DNA of 64,000 bases, taken from positions 2,504,277-2,568,276 of the forward strand of contig OX638325.1 of the NCBI GenBank assembly GCA_951812795.1, in the 5' to 3' direction. A model generated the notes under the pieces. It was given only the letters and a program-made list of their open reading frames with translations. It did no database searches and was not told the origin of the DNA. Source of the DNA: an uncultured Dehalococcoidia bacterium. Its GTDB lineage: Bacteria > Chloroflexota > Dehalococcoidia > Lucifugimonadales > Lucifugimonadaceae. Positions 26,318-34,706 of this stretch are shown here, one piece after another (the stretch's first letter is position 1; the number at the start of each line of letters is the position of its first letter). The translations under genes and the position numbers were made by a program.

Positions 26318-26424
26318 AATTTGACAGTGGCCGGTGCTTGTGTGGTGATTGACAGATTGTCCGAAGTGCGTCCTGCCGATGTAGCGCGTAGTATGATGAT
26401 GCCATTAGGATTCGAAAGCAGGCT

Positions 26425-26658
26425 GTGTTGTCAAACTATACGGACATAATCACGGTTGCGCCGGGTAAGCGTGGAGGGAAGCCGTGCATCCGAGGTCTTA
26501 GGGTGACTGTCTACGATGTTTTGGAGTACATGGCCTCGGGGATGTCCGAGGAGGAGATCCTGTCAGATTTTCCCGATCTTGAGTTGGCAGACATTCGAGC
26601 TTGCTTGTCTTTCGCGGCTGATCGTGAGCGTCGATTGGTGTCCTTGCCGCCTGTATGA
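26425..26658 (+). CDS. DUF433 antitoxin
   Basis: 77 residues, all within the DUF433 (winged-helix-like) family: ITVAPGKRGGKPCIRGLRVTVYDVLEYMASGMSEEEILSDFP, with the hallmark GKPCIRG segment. DUF433 genes typically pair with a downstream PIN-like DUF5615 toxin, and here such a gene overlaps the stop codon (ATGA at 26655). That toxin is truncated, so the antitoxin may be an orphan. GTG start; TTG at the next codon is an alternative. Confidence 0.85.
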   Translation: MLSNYTDIITVAPGKRGGKPCIRGLRVTVYDVLEYMASGMSEEEILSDFPDLELADIRACLSFAADRERRLVSLPPV

Positions 26659-26783
26659 GGCTTCTGTTCGACCAGAACCTCTCTCCGAGGCTGAGCTCAG
26701 TTTTGGATGATACCTACCCCGGGACCGTTCATGTACGAGCATGGGGCTTTTCTTGCGTTGGTTTGACTCATACTCGGGATTGA
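26655..26783 (+). pseudogene. Truncated DUF5615 PIN-like toxin
   Basis: ATG overlapping the antitoxin stop opens a 42-codon frame: MRLLFDQNLSPRLSSVLDDT, then YPGTVHVRAWGF and a divergent tail ending at TGA 26781-26783. The start, with Asp in FDQNLSPRL, is the unmistakable N-terminus of the DUF5615 PIN-like family, but family members run to about 110-120 residues and contain further acidic residues and a second conserved block, which are absent here. After the break comes the promoter of the next toxin-antitoxin pair. Toxin activity is not expected. Confidence 0.75.
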
Positions 26784-26786
26784 ATT

Positions 26787-26808
26787 GACTAGTCTGACTA
26801 GTTATAAT
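26787..26808 (+). promoter_or_regulatory. Promoter with tandem operator-like repeats for the phd/PIN pair
   Basis: TGACTAGTC is followed directly by TGACTAGTT (26787-26804), a direct repeat whose ACTAGT core is also palindromic. It runs into TATAAT (26803-26808), which ends 6 bases before the ATG at 26815. The repeats overlap the -10 box, as expected for an operator bound by the antitoxin to repress its own operon. The short distance to ATG points to a leaderless mRNA. Confidence 0.5.
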
Positions 26809-26814
26809 CATTTC

Positions 26815-27090
26815 ATGGTCACTACATATTCAACTTACGATGCGAAAGCCAAATTCTCTGAGGTGATGCGGCGTGTCCGAGACGGTGAAACGGTCATCGT
26901 GTCGTACCGTGGCGATCCTGTCGCAGAGATCAAACCGATCGAGCGGCAGAAGACTTCGTTGGAAGAGCGCATGGCAGATCTTGAGCGACGAGGTGTATTG
27001 GTTCCGGCGCGGGGACCGAGGAAATCGTTTAAGCCATCAGCGCGTCGACCAGGAGCGTTGAAACGGTTTTTGGAGGACCGCAACCGTTGA
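26815..27090 (+). CDS. Phd/YefM-type antitoxin
   Basis: 91 residues starting MVTTYSTYDAKAKFSEVMRRVRDGETVIVSYRGDPVAEIKP in outline; this is the Phd/YefM fold, where the N-terminal part binds DNA as a dimer. The C-terminal half (KTSLEERMADLERRGVL to the Lys/Arg-rich end) would wrap around the toxin. ATG chosen over an upstream frame extension because that would start inside the promoter. It overlaps the PIN toxin start by four bases (TTGA), the usual arrangement. Confidence 0.9.
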   Translation: MVTTYSTYDAKAKFSEVMRRVRDGETVIVSYRGDPVAEIKPIERQKTSLEERMADLERRGVLVPARGPRKSFKPSARRPGALKRFLEDRNR

Positions 27091-27500
27091 CGGTCGCGTA
27101 CGTTGACAGTTCTGTCCTGATAGCGATCCAGTTTCAGGAAGATCGTAGCACATCGTTGATCGATTGGTTGGACGGATTCGAACGTTTGGCATGTTCGAAT
27201 CTGGTTGAAGCTGAGGTTGAGTCTGTGTGCTATCGCGAAAGAATTGAATTGGATCAGGCGTTCCTGTCTGACATAAGTTGGGTTTTTCCGTACCGTCCTC
27301 TATCGCTTGAAATTGCAAAGGTGCTGGGCGCCGGTTACTTGAGAGGAGCGGATCTTTGGCACGTTGCCACGGCGCTTTACTTTTCGCCGGAACCGAGTGA
27401 GATTAGTTTTCTCACGCTAGATGTTAGACAGAGATCGGTGGCAGAAGCTTTGGGTTTTCGGGTCGCGTTGGCAAACCCTCCGGGCTGTCAGGGCGATTAG
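27087..27500 (+). CDS. PIN-domain ribonuclease toxin (VapC-like)
   Basis: 137 residues with the PIN acidic residues in place: Asp in VAYVDSSVL (strand 1), Glu in NLVEAEVES, Asp in RGADLWHVATAL and Asp in FLTLDVRQRSVAEALG. These coordinate magnesium for RNA cleavage, in this family usually tRNA or rRNA. TTG start overlapping the antitoxin stop. The pair is complete and looks functional, unlike the DUF433/DUF5615 locus just upstream. Confidence 0.88.
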   Translation: MTVAYVDSSVLIAIQFQEDRSTSLIDWLDGFERLACSNLVEAEVESVCYRERIELDQAFLSDISWVFPYRPLSLEIAKVLGAGYLRGADLWHVATALYFSPEPSEISFLTLDVRQRSVAEALGFRVALANPPGCQGD

Positions 27501-27558
27501 ATATTTCTACGCATTCGCGATGAGGATCGTCTTCCTCTAACTGATGACGGAGTATCGC

Positions 27559-28170
27559 TCACACGTTCCCTTCCCAACCGATGACGTGGCTGCTGACGCC
27601 GTCGGGGAAGCGCTGGTGATACTCGTCGACGAGCATGCCGAGTACCGCTGAGTCGTGGCGGGCGCCGTGGTGCGGTCGGCTGCTTCTCAAGGTGCCTTCG
27701 TGCACGAAACCGATGTGTTCGAACATGGTTCGTGCGGCTTCGTTGTAAGTGGGTACGTCGACCCAGCCGCGGTAGAGACCTAAGTGGTCGAAGATGTGTT
27801 CGAGCATGGCCAGCGTTGCGGCGGTGCCGTATCCGGAGTGCCATTTGGTCTTGTCACCGATGAGAACGGAGATTTGCGCGTCGCCGAGGGGCTCGTCGAT
27901 TGAAAGTTGTCCTTCCCCGATGTGCTCGCCTTCTTCAGAGTAGATCGAGAATATGTCGCGGTGCGGTTCGTGATGCGGGTCGTCGAAGACCTCGTCCCAC
28001 TGCTCCTGTGTGGCGTTAATCATCTCCTCGGGTTCATATCCGAGGTGCGCAGCGTCGCCATAGGTGTAACGTCCGAACCAGCTATCGGACACGTCCGGGT
28101 CCTTGAGCCACTCGGCAATACGTCCTACGTCTTCTCTGGTTACCGGGCGAAGTTCACATCTTGATGGCAT
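27559..28170 (-). CDS. GNAT-family N-acetyltransferase
   Basis: 203 residues. The N-terminus (CELRPVTREDVGRIAEWLKDPDV) is the typical RimJ/RimL-like start, and the acetyl-CoA loop appears as DKTKWHSGYGTAATLAMLEHIF, followed by VPTYNEAARTMFEHIGFVHEGTLR. It acetylates an amine on a protein or small molecule; the substrate cannot be read. ATG with a GGAGA site about 9 bases upstream. Convergent with the PIN toxin, single gene. Confidence 0.88.
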   Translation of the reverse strand: MPSRCELRPVTREDVGRIAEWLKDPDVSDSWFGRYTYGDAAHLGYEPEEMINATQEQWDEVFDDPHHEPHRDIFSIYSEEGEHIGEGQLSIDEPLGDAQISVLIGDKTKWHSGYGTAATLAMLEHIFDHLGLYRGWVDVPTYNEAARTMFEHIGFVHEGTLRSSRPHHGARHDSAVLGMLVDEYHQRFPDGVSSHVIGWEGNV

Positions 28171-28266
28171 ATTGAGCGTTCTCCCTGATTAGAGATCAAC
28201 GGTTACATGGTGGCGAGAAAAACTGCCACCGAAAAGGCTTGAATACATTATCGCACGTTCCCCGTT

Positions 28267-28295
28267 TTGCGGAATTTACCTGCCATTGATAGAGT
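28267..28295 (+). promoter_or_regulatory. Candidate promoter of the Rdx-like gene
   Basis: TTGCGG and TAGAGT with a 17-base spacer lie about 53 bases before the ATG at 28348. The -10 is weak. A clear AGGAGA ribosome site stands 8 bases before the ATG. Confidence 0.3.
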
Positions 28296-28347
28296 TTGAG
28301 ATTGCAGCCTACAAAGCGTAGGCACAAAAACATAGGAGACATCAAAT

Positions 28348-28632
28348 ATGTCCGACCACTGGAAGATGGAAGCCGATATCGAATACTGCGTGCCTTGCGG
28401 GTACGCCAACTTGGCCGCCTACATGGCCGCCGAGCTATTTCAGGCCGCTGGCCCCGCGCTGGCGATCAGCCTGACCCCAGGTCACTCCGGCGCCTTCAAG
28501 GTGACCGTTGACGGAGAGGTCCTCTGGGACAAGAAAGTCCAAGGCAAGTCACCTGAAATCATGCAGGTCAAAGAACTCAAGGCCAAAGTCGCGAACATGA
28601 TTCAGTCTGGCGCGATGATCCAGATGAACTGA
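28348..28632 (+). CDS. Rdx/SelW-SelH-like redox protein
   Basis: 94 residues with a thioredoxin-like fold: strand then CxxC (YCVPCGY, residues 14-17), helix (ANLAAYMAAELF), and the later VTVDGEVLWDKKVQGKSPEIMQVKEL with the conserved W-KK segment. The family has CxxC or CxxU; here it is Cys-Cys, so no selenocysteine is involved. Presumably a small thiol oxidoreductase in the cytoplasm. Strong ribosome site (AGGAGA). Single gene, followed by a GC-rich palindrome (28647-28680) that could end its transcript. Confidence 0.88.
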   Translation: MSDHWKMEADIEYCVPCGYANLAAYMAAELFQAAGPALAISLTPGHSGAFKVTVDGEVLWDKKVQGKSPEIMQVKELKAKVANMIQSGAMIQMN

Positions 28633-28646
28633 TTGGGTGCCGTCAC

Positions 28647-28680
28647 CCTAACCCTCTCCCGCCGAGCGGGAGAGGGGACG
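28647..28680. repeat. Intergenic palindrome of the CCCTCTCCC family
   Basis: TCACCCTAACCCTCTCCCG followed by CGGGAGAGGGGA: CCCTCTCCCG and CGGGAGAGGG pair perfectly across a short loop (CCGAG). The same family occurs at 4695 and, inverted, near 62140. Placed 15 bases after the Rdx-like stop; may act as a terminator though no T-run follows. Confidence 0.7.
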
Positions 28681-28797
28681 GAGTGGCGGCTCCTACGGTT
28701 TTACTACCAAGTCCGCGGGAACTAACGTCTGTTCCGCGCGAATTTCAACTGGCTATGTGTGTCGTTGCGGTGGTGACGAATTGACTGAAGGGACGTA

Positions 28798-29904
28798 ATG
28801 GTTAAAGCAGCGGTTTTGTATGCGGCCAACGAGCCGATGCCGATCAAAGATCTGGAGCAGTTGCCGCCCCGCAACGGCGAAGTGCGGGTGAAGATCGGTG
28901 CGGCTGGGATTTGCGCTTCCGATCATCATGTGATGAAGGGGCAGACGAATTTCCCGATGCCGATCGTTTTGGGACACGAGGGCGCGGGCGTTGTGGATGA
29001 AGTAGGGGATGGCGTTTCCGGCCTGAAAACGGGCGACCGTTGCATATTGTCTTTTGTCCCGAGCTGCGGGCACTGCCGATCTTGCCGGACCGGACTGCAA
29101 AACATCTGCGACACCAACCGGTTGACGGGAACGAAGCAGTACGACAACACGTTCCGGCTTTTCGATGAGGACGGTGTCGAGGTTCATCAATTCGCCAAGG
29201 TGGGTGTGTTCGCTGAGAGCATCATCTGTCCGCAGGAAGCGGTTTTTCCAATTCCCGACGATGTCCCGATGGATGTGGCGGCGTTGATCGGATGCTCGGT
29301 GACGACTGGTGTCGGCGGCGTTATCAACCAACCGAACGCAAAGGCCGGGATGACGGTTGCGGTATTTGGTGTCGGAGGTGTCGGACTTAACGTGCTGCAA
29401 GGTGCGAGATTGTTGAACGCTTCGAAAGTCATCGCGGTAGATATTTTGGACAACAAGCTGGAGTTTGCGTATCGGTTTGGCGCGACCGATGTTGTCAACT
29501 CCCGGGCCGAGGATGCCGTTGAAAAGATCATGGAGTTGACGGACGGTGGTGTCGATATGGCTTTCGACGCGTTTGGTCATGCGATGACGACACGATCGGC
29601 GTTCGATGCGACGCGGAAGGGTGGCACGTGCGTGGTTATCGGGATTGCGCCGGAAGGTTCGGAGGCTGAAATACCGATGGTCGAGATTGTCCGCAATCAG
29701 AAAACGATGGTCGGCAGTTACTACGGATCGGCGTCGCCGCATGAGACTTTCAGGACTTTGATCGATTTCTATCAGTCTGGGAAACTCGAAATCGGCGGAT
29801 TGGCTTTGCGACAGTACTCCCTTGACCAGATAAATGAGGCCTACGACGACCTTGAACGGGGAGCCGATGGGCGCGGCGTTATCGTTTTTGAAGGCGTCAA
29901 CTGA
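28798..29904 (+). CDS. Zinc-dependent alcohol dehydrogenase (MDR family)
   Basis: 368 residues. Catalytic zinc ligands in GICASDHH (Cys) and LGHEGAGVVDEVGDGV (His, Glu); structural zinc from four Cys in CGHCRSCRTGLQNIC; and NAD-binding GVGGVGLNVLQGARLL followed by an acidic VDI at strand end. All are those of the class III-like/aryl-alcohol dehydrogenase branch. It oxidises an alcohol to an aldehyde or ketone with NAD; the substrate is unknown. ATG start. Alone between two spacers. A separate MDR enzyme ends at position 264, so the genome has several. Confidence 0.92.
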   Translation: MVKAAVLYAANEPMPIKDLEQLPPRNGEVRVKIGAAGICASDHHVMKGQTNFPMPIVLGHEGAGVVDEVGDGVSGLKTGDRCILSFVPSCGHCRSCRTGLQNICDTNRLTGTKQYDNTFRLFDEDGVEVHQFAKVGVFAESIICPQEAVFPIPDDVPMDVAALIGCSVTTGVGGVINQPNAKAGMTVAVFGVGGVGLNVLQGARLLNASKVIAVDILDNKLEFAYRFGATDVVNSRAEDAVEKIMELTDGGVDMAFDAFGHAMTTRSAFDATRKGGTCVVIGIAPEGSEAEIPMVEIVRNQKTMVGSYYGSASPHETFRTLIDFYQSGKLEIGGLALRQYSLDQINEAYDDLERGADGRGVIVFEGVN

Positions 29905-30067
29905 GACGCGGACAGATTCTCGTGCTGGTAGGAAGTCTGCATCGCCAATCAGCGCGCGGACAGGGTAAAATCAACTATCGAAACGTAACGTGTTGCGTGA
30001 TTCCCGTTTAGACGATGGGTACGCGCGCGCACGACCACTAACATCAAGAGACTGACAAACATTCCCG

Positions 30068-30478
30068 ATGCTTGAAGACTACTTTCGCCAGTACGGGATC
30101 CTCGTGATGTTCCTCATGGTTGCGATTGGCGTTCCCATCGGGATGCTGCTCCTGTCGTATGCGGCGGAGTTTATTCGGGTTCGACCGGCGCAGACCTCTA
30201 AGGTGAAACGTACCTCCTATGAGAGTGGTCTGCGGCCCTTCAGCCCGAAGCCGCGGCTTTTCAACATTCGCTACTACTACTACGCCATCCTTTTCGTGGT
30301 ATTCGATGTGGAGACCGTGCTGCTGTTTCCGTGGGCCATCAAGTACGGTGTTCTGTCGAAGGAGTTCGGCATGATCGCCTTCTTCGCGGTGCTGGTATTC
30401 TTGGTTGTGGTCACGTTGGGTTATCTATATGCGTGGCGAAAAGGCGCACTCGAATGGACACGGAGCACCGAAAATTGA
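30068..30478 (+). CDS. nuoA: NADH-quinone oxidoreductase subunit A
   Basis: 136 residues, three transmembrane helices (residues about 8-30, 70-92, 97-118). Signature [44 protein letters not shown] in outline, with the conserved ESG and FDVE. First gene of a nuoABCDHIJKLMN operon. Part of the quinone-binding junction of complex I in the membrane. Upstream, TAAAAT at 29966-29971 is a possible -10 box, but no -35 is convincing. Confidence 0.95.
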   Translation: MLEDYFRQYGILVMFLMVAIGVPIGMLLLSYAAEFIRVRPAQTSKVKRTSYESGLRPFSPKPRLFNIRYYYYAILFVVFDVETVLLFPWAIKYGVLSKEFGMIAFFAVLVFLVVVTLGYLYAWRKGALEWTRSTEN

Positions 30479-31122
30479 CCTCCGAAATCGAAAACGCCTA
30501 CCGAGTCCCGTTGGGGCACGACCCGGGCAATCCACTGTTCAACGTAACTTGGGACATGGATCGGGACGAGGGCGACGAGGTCAATTTGATGAAGGCGACG
30601 CGTTTGAGTCCGTTGCCGGAACCCATCATGCACATGGATGATGACCACTCGCGTAACGTCATCGTTACCTCCGTGGATTATCTCTTGAACTGGGCGCGTA
30701 AATCGTCGCTGTTTCCCTTGCAATTCGGTTTGGCGTGCTGCGCCTTCGAGATGATTGCCTCCGCCATGGGGCGCTTCGACATATCGCGCTTCGGTATGGA
30801 GGCGTTTCGTGCGACACCAAGGCAAGCAGACCTGATGATCGTAGCCGGTACAGTGACTTGGAAGATGGCGGTTCCCCTGCGTCGGCTGTACGAGCAGATG
30901 GCGGAGCCAAAGTGGGTGATTTCGATGGGTGTGTGCGCGACAAGCGGTGGCCCTTACTTCCAGTCATATTCTGTGGTTCCCGGCGTCAACCACATTGTTC
31001 CGGTGGATGTGTACGTTCCCGGATGTCCGCCGAGGCCGGACGCGTTGCTTTACGGGATCATGCAACTGCATGACAAGATCCGTCGTTACTCGTTGACGAG
31101 CAATCCGGCAGGTGGCGTATGA
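30475..31122 (+). CDS. nuoB: NADH-quinone oxidoreductase subunit B
   Basis: About 215 residues. Carries the N2 iron-sulfur cluster: [11 protein letters not shown] (two adjacent Cys), [12 protein letters not shown] and [18 protein letters not shown] 30475 overlaps the nuoA stop by four bases and has GGAG 9 bases before it; ATG 30454 is an alternative start giving 7 more residues. The N2 cluster passes electrons to quinone at the membrane interface. The coupled TTGA overlap is repeated through the operon. Confidence 0.95.
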   Translation: MTSEIENAYRVPLGHDPGNPLFNVTWDMDRDEGDEVNLMKATRLSPLPEPIMHMDDDHSRNVIVTSVDYLLNWARKSSLFPLQFGLACCAFEMIASAMGRFDISRFGMEAFRATPRQADLMIVAGTVTWKMAVPLRRLYEQMAEPKWVISMGVCATSGGPYFQSYSVVPGVNHIVPVDVYVPGCPPRPDALLYGIMQLHDKIRRYSLTSNPAGGV

Positions 31123-31658
31123 GCAGGGCGTGGGATGGCGCCAAGTTGGCGGAAGCGATCCAAAAATCACTTCCCGACGCGGTAGTCGACGCCCGCGGAA
31201 CCGACATCTGGATCGCACCTAGATCCGTTGTCGAGGTCATGCGATTGCTTCGAGATGACCCGGAGTTCCGTTTCGAGTTGCTCAGCAGCGTCACCGCCGT
31301 CGACTACATCTCATATTTTGAAGTGGTCTATCACCTGACATCCTTGACTAGGAACGCCACCGCCGTAGTGAAATCCAAGTGTGGAATCGGACGGGACGAA
31401 GCGAAAATACCTAGCGTTTTCGATATCTGGCGCGGAGCTGATCTACAGGAGCGCGAGGTGTGGGATCTGATGGGGATAATCTTTGAAGGTCACCCGAACC
31501 ACAAGCGAATCATGCTCTGGGAGGGATTCCCAGGCCATCCTTTGCGGAAGGATTTCGCGACTTACGAACAGTCAATCGTCCCTGAGTCTGAATGGCGCGT
31601 CCCGACCGCTTTAGCCGATGAGCTATCCGCCGAAAACGGAGGTGCACAAGGATCGTGA
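31119..31658 (+). CDS. nuoC: NADH-quinone oxidoreductase subunit C
   Basis: 179 residues with the 30-kDa subunit signature [36 protein letters not shown] in outline. A separate gene, not fused to nuoD as in some bacteria. ATGA overlap with nuoB. Peripheral-arm scaffold near N2 and the quinone site. Confidence 0.95.
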   Translation: MSRAWDGAKLAEAIQKSLPDAVVDARGTDIWIAPRSVVEVMRLLRDDPEFRFELLSSVTAVDYISYFEVVYHLTSLTRNATAVVKSKCGIGRDEAKIPSVFDIWRGADLQEREVWDLMGIIFEGHPNHKRIMLWEGFPGHPLRKDFATYEQSIVPESEWRVPTALADELSAENGGAQGS

Positions 31659-32773
31659 CAACGCAGGTCCGCACAGAGCCGATCACGGTCAACCTCGGCC
31701 CGCAACACCCGTCGACTCACGGTGTGTTCCGGATGCGCGTCACATTTGACGGTGAGGAGATCATCGACGTCGAACCCATTTTCGGCTACCTGCATCGCGG
31801 TTCGGAGAAGTTGGCGGAGGAGCGGACGTATGTGCAGGTGGTTACGCTGACGGATCGTATGGATTACGTCGGTTCGATGCTGAACAACCAGGCGTACATG
31901 CTTGCCGTTGAGAAGTTGGCCGGAGTTGAGCCTTCGCCTCGGGGTGTGTGGCTGCGGATGATTGCATCTGAGTTGCAGCGGATCGCCAGCCACTTGGTGG
32001 CGGTTGGATTCTTGATCCAGGACCTAGGCGCTTGGGGAACGCCACTTATCTACACCATGCGCGAGCGGGAGAAGATACTTGATCTCTTCGAGATGCTGTG
32101 CGGTGCTCGAATCACGAACTCATATCTGAGGCCCGGCGGCGTTTTCATGGACGCGCCTGAAGAGTTCTGGCCGGCCATGAACGCCGTGCTCGACGAACTG
32201 CCTCCTCGGATCGACGACTTAGACGATCTTCTTACCGACAACGACATAATCTTCTCGCGCACGAAGGGCGTGTCGGTGCTGACCCCCGAGCAGATGCTAG
32301 ACGCGTCGATTACGGGTCCGATGCTTAGAGCCGCGGGAGTCGACTGGGACCTGCGTCATCGCGACCCCTATGACTACTACGATCAGGTAAAGTTCGAGCG
32401 CCCTCTTCACACTGCGGGTGACAATTTCGCTCGGTATTGGGTGCGTGTGCAGGAAATGCGAGAGAGCATCAAAATCGTTCGCCAATGCGAGAAGATGATC
32501 GAGCCGGGACCGGTGCGACCGGATCACGACGATGTGCCTTGGTTGCTGCGTCCACCCGTTGGCGATGCCTACGCGGCGATTGAGCACTCCAAAGGCGAAT
32601 TAGGCTTCTATTTGGTCAGCGATGGGTCGATATCGCCATATCGATGCCACGTCCGAGCGCCGTCGTTGATCAATTTGACGCTGTTACGGGAGATGCTGGT
32701 GGGCGAGTTGTTGGCCGACATGTTCGTGAGTTTCGGCAGTGTTGACATCAACATGGGCGAGGTAGATCGTTGA
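31655..32773 (+). CDS. nuoD: NADH-quinone oxidoreductase subunit D
   Basis: 372 residues, the 49-kDa subunit that builds the quinone pocket with NuoB. The N-terminal VNLGPQHPSTHGVFRM and the later LHRGSEKLAEERTY blocks carry the His and Tyr region near the quinone. The hydrogenase-type nickel Cys residues are absent, so this is complex I, not a hydrogenase. GTG start overlapping nuoC. The C-terminus (GELLADMFVSFGSVDINMGEVDR) is complete. Confidence 0.96.
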   Translation: MTTQVRTEPITVNLGPQHPSTHGVFRMRVTFDGEEIIDVEPIFGYLHRGSEKLAEERTYVQVVTLTDRMDYVGSMLNNQAYMLAVEKLAGVEPSPRGVWLRMIASELQRIASHLVAVGFLIQDLGAWGTPLIYTMREREKILDLFEMLCGARITNSYLRPGGVFMDAPEEFWPAMNAVLDELPPRIDDLDDLLTDNDIIFSRTKGVSVLTPEQMLDASITGPMLRAAGVDWDLRHRDPYDYYDQVKFERPLHTAGDNFARYWVRVQEMRESIKIVRQCEKMIEPGPVRPDHDDVPWLLRPPVGDAYAAIEHSKGELGFYLVSDGSISPYRCHVRAPSLINLTLLREMLVGELLADMFVSFGSVDINMGEVDR

Positions 32774-34041
32774 ATCCCGCCTTCTTGGACAACTCGCTCT
32801 TCCGCAACATCTACTGTTATCTTGCAGGCAGCAGTGATTCGTGCGCCGAGCGTGGGTACGACACAACGCTTTTGCCGGCCGGATTTGAATGGCTGGCATT
32901 TGCGATCACTGCTTTCATCATCATCAATATCGTGATCAATGCAGGTCTCGGTGCCGTAGTCGTCTATATCTGGGGTGAACGCCGGATTTTGGGACGAATC
33001 CAGAACCGGACCGGACCGAACCGTTGGGGCCCGTTTGGCTCATTCACGTCAGTTGCGGACGCCATCAAGACGCTCTTCAAGGAAGACATCGTTCCCGATG
33101 AAGCCGACCGATGGCTATTCAATCTTGCACCGATATTGATGGTGTTCCCAGTACTGTCGGTGCTCGCAGTCATCCCGTTCGGCGTCGGAACATTCGTTGT
33201 GGACCTCAACATCGGGATATTGTTCGTGATCGCGATCACTTCAATGTCCGGCATTTCCGTGGTGCTCGCGTCTTGGGCGTCCGGCAACAGAATCGCTATA
33301 TTCGCTGGCATGCGTTCGGTGGCGATGCTGATCAGCTACGAAATACCGATGGCATTGTCTCTCATTGGCGTGTTGATGCTTGCCGGATCGATGTCCTTAG
33401 GGAAGATCGTGGATGCTCAAGACATCCCATTTGTCTTGGTGCAACCGCTCGGCCTGTTTGTGTTCCTAATCGCCGCGCAGGCGGAAACGAGCCGCACACC
33501 GTTTGACTTGATCGAGGCGGAGTCTGAACTCGCCGCTGGCTACTTGAACGACTACAGCAGCATGAAGTTCGGCATCTTTTTCTTGGCGGAGTTCTTGGCC
33601 ACGATCGTGGCTTCGATGTTGATCGTGACGCTATTCCTCGGCGGTTGGCGTGGATGGGATCTGATACCGTCACAGATCTGGTTTGCCGGCAAGACCGTTC
33701 TCGTATTGCTGTTCATCATGTGGATGCGATTTTCGTGGCCGCGGTTGCGCGTCGACCAAATTCTCTCCTTGGCTTGGAAAGGCCTGTTCGAACTCACGTT
33801 GATCAACATCTTCGTGACCGCGATATTGATCGCTATCTGGCCCGATCCTGGCATCACTGAGTTGCTGATTATGTCGGCGATCAACTGGGTGGTGTTCTTC
33901 ATTTCGATCTGGTTGGTCAGCAAATTGCTGCGTCCAGGCGACTACACGGCGCCCGCGCCCCGAACTGACCGACCGACATATCCGGTGGCCACGGACGAGC
34001 TACCTGATGAGGTTGCTTACACAGGAGGTACGACGCGATGA
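32770..34041 (+). CDS. nuoH: NADH-quinone oxidoreductase subunit H
   Basis: 423 residues, eight or so transmembrane helices; the longest part of the quinone tunnel. Conserved WGERRILGRIQNRTGPNRWGPFG and EAESELAAGYLNDYSSMKFGIFFLAEF blocks are present. TTG start (TTGA overlap with nuoD). It directly follows nuoD: the nuoE, nuoF and nuoG genes that usually lie here are missing. An N-terminal insert with two Cys (IYCYLAGSSDSCAERG) precedes the first helix. Confidence 0.96.
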   Translation: MNPAFLDNSLFRNIYCYLAGSSDSCAERGYDTTLLPAGFEWLAFAITAFIIINIVINAGLGAVVVYIWGERRILGRIQNRTGPNRWGPFGSFTSVADAIKTLFKEDIVPDEADRWLFNLAPILMVFPVLSVLAVIPFGVGTFVVDLNIGILFVIAITSMSGISVVLASWASGNRIAIFAGMRSVAMLISYEIPMALSLIGVLMLAGSMSLGKIVDAQDIPFVLVQPLGLFVFLIAAQAETSRTPFDLIEAESELAAGYLNDYSSMKFGIFFLAEFLATIVASMLIVTLFLGGWRGWDLIPSQIWFAGKTVLVLLFIMWMRFSWPRLRVDQILSLAWKGLFELTLINIFVTAILIAIWPDPGITELLIMSAINWVVFFISIWLVSKLLRPGDYTAPAPRTDRPTYPVATDELPDEVAYTGGTTR

Positions 34042-34706
34042 TCGGCCTCGGACTATTGAAGGCGATGAAGGTGACGTTGAGGAACGCCCTCAAGGTGCCA
34101 TTTACGATCCAGTATCCCGACCGCAAGGTTGGCATCATTGGAGCGGCGAAGAACGAGGGTAAATCGACCGTAGGTTTGATGGCCACCCAACCAGTGACCG
34201 CCGCCAAAGCCGCGCTCAGCATGTATTCGGTGCCCGTCAACATCCCGCAAAATCGACGTTTTCGGGGCAACGAGTTTACGTGGTACGAGGATCGATGTAC
34301 TGGTTGTGCGTCGTGCGCAAAGTACTGTCCGCTTGGAATAATCGAAATCGTGACCAGCCCAGGCGGCTTCGACGTGCAGCAAGGCGAGAGCTACGCGATC
34401 GATGTATTCGACATCGATATCGGTAGGTGCATGTTCTGTGGGTTGTGCGTTGAGGCTTGTCCCTATGATGCGTTGCATATGGGCAGCCAATTCGAGCGGA
34501 GCAAATATGAGCGAGATGCCTTGGTGATTTCGGTCGATGAGTTACGCCAAGCATTGAGGCAACCGAGCTCGTGGTTCAGACCGCAGTTCGAGGAACGCGA
34601 CTACGATCCCTTCCGCGACGGCCCCGAGGACGACCACTACAAGACCGGACGCCACGAGATGCCGGATCAAGAGACATTGGATCAGCGTTGGGTTGAGGAT
34701 CGATGA
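34038..34706 (+). CDS. nuoI: NADH-quinone oxidoreductase subunit I
   Basis: 222 residues with two 4Fe-4S sets, CTGCASCAKYCP and CMFCGLCVEACP, the N6a/N6b clusters that carry electrons towards N2. An N-terminal amphipathic start (GLGLLKAMKVTLRNALKVP) and a charged C-terminal tail. In complexes lacking NuoEFG this subunit is a likely docking site for a ferredoxin-type or other electron donor (inference). Confidence 0.96.
   Translation: MIGLGLLKAMKVTLRNALKVPFTIQYPDRKVGIIGAAKNEGKSTVGLMATQPVTAAKAALSMYSVPVNIPQNRRFRGNEFTWYEDRCTGCASCAKYCPLGIIEIVTSPGGFDVQQGESYAIDVFDIDIGRCMFCGLCVEACPYDALHMGSQFERSKYERDALVISVDELRQALRQPSSWFRPQFEERDYDPFRDGPEDDHYKTGRHEMPDQETLDQRWVEDR

Noticed and set aside
28753-29742. 329-codon frame on the minus strand, antisense to the alcohol dehydrogenase
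   Set aside because: Its residues are rich in Arg and His with no domain features; the plus-strand gene has all zinc and NAD motifs.
29905-30067. dif site at a presumed replication terminus near the nuo operon
   Set aside because: No 28-base AT-rich two-arm motif is seen here or in the other spacers between 30 and 50 kb.
34038-34706. nuoI as a hydrogenase or formate-lyase ferredoxin subunit
   Set aside because: It is flanked by nuoH and nuoJ and the nuoD neighbour lacks nickel-binding cysteines, so complex I is the better call.
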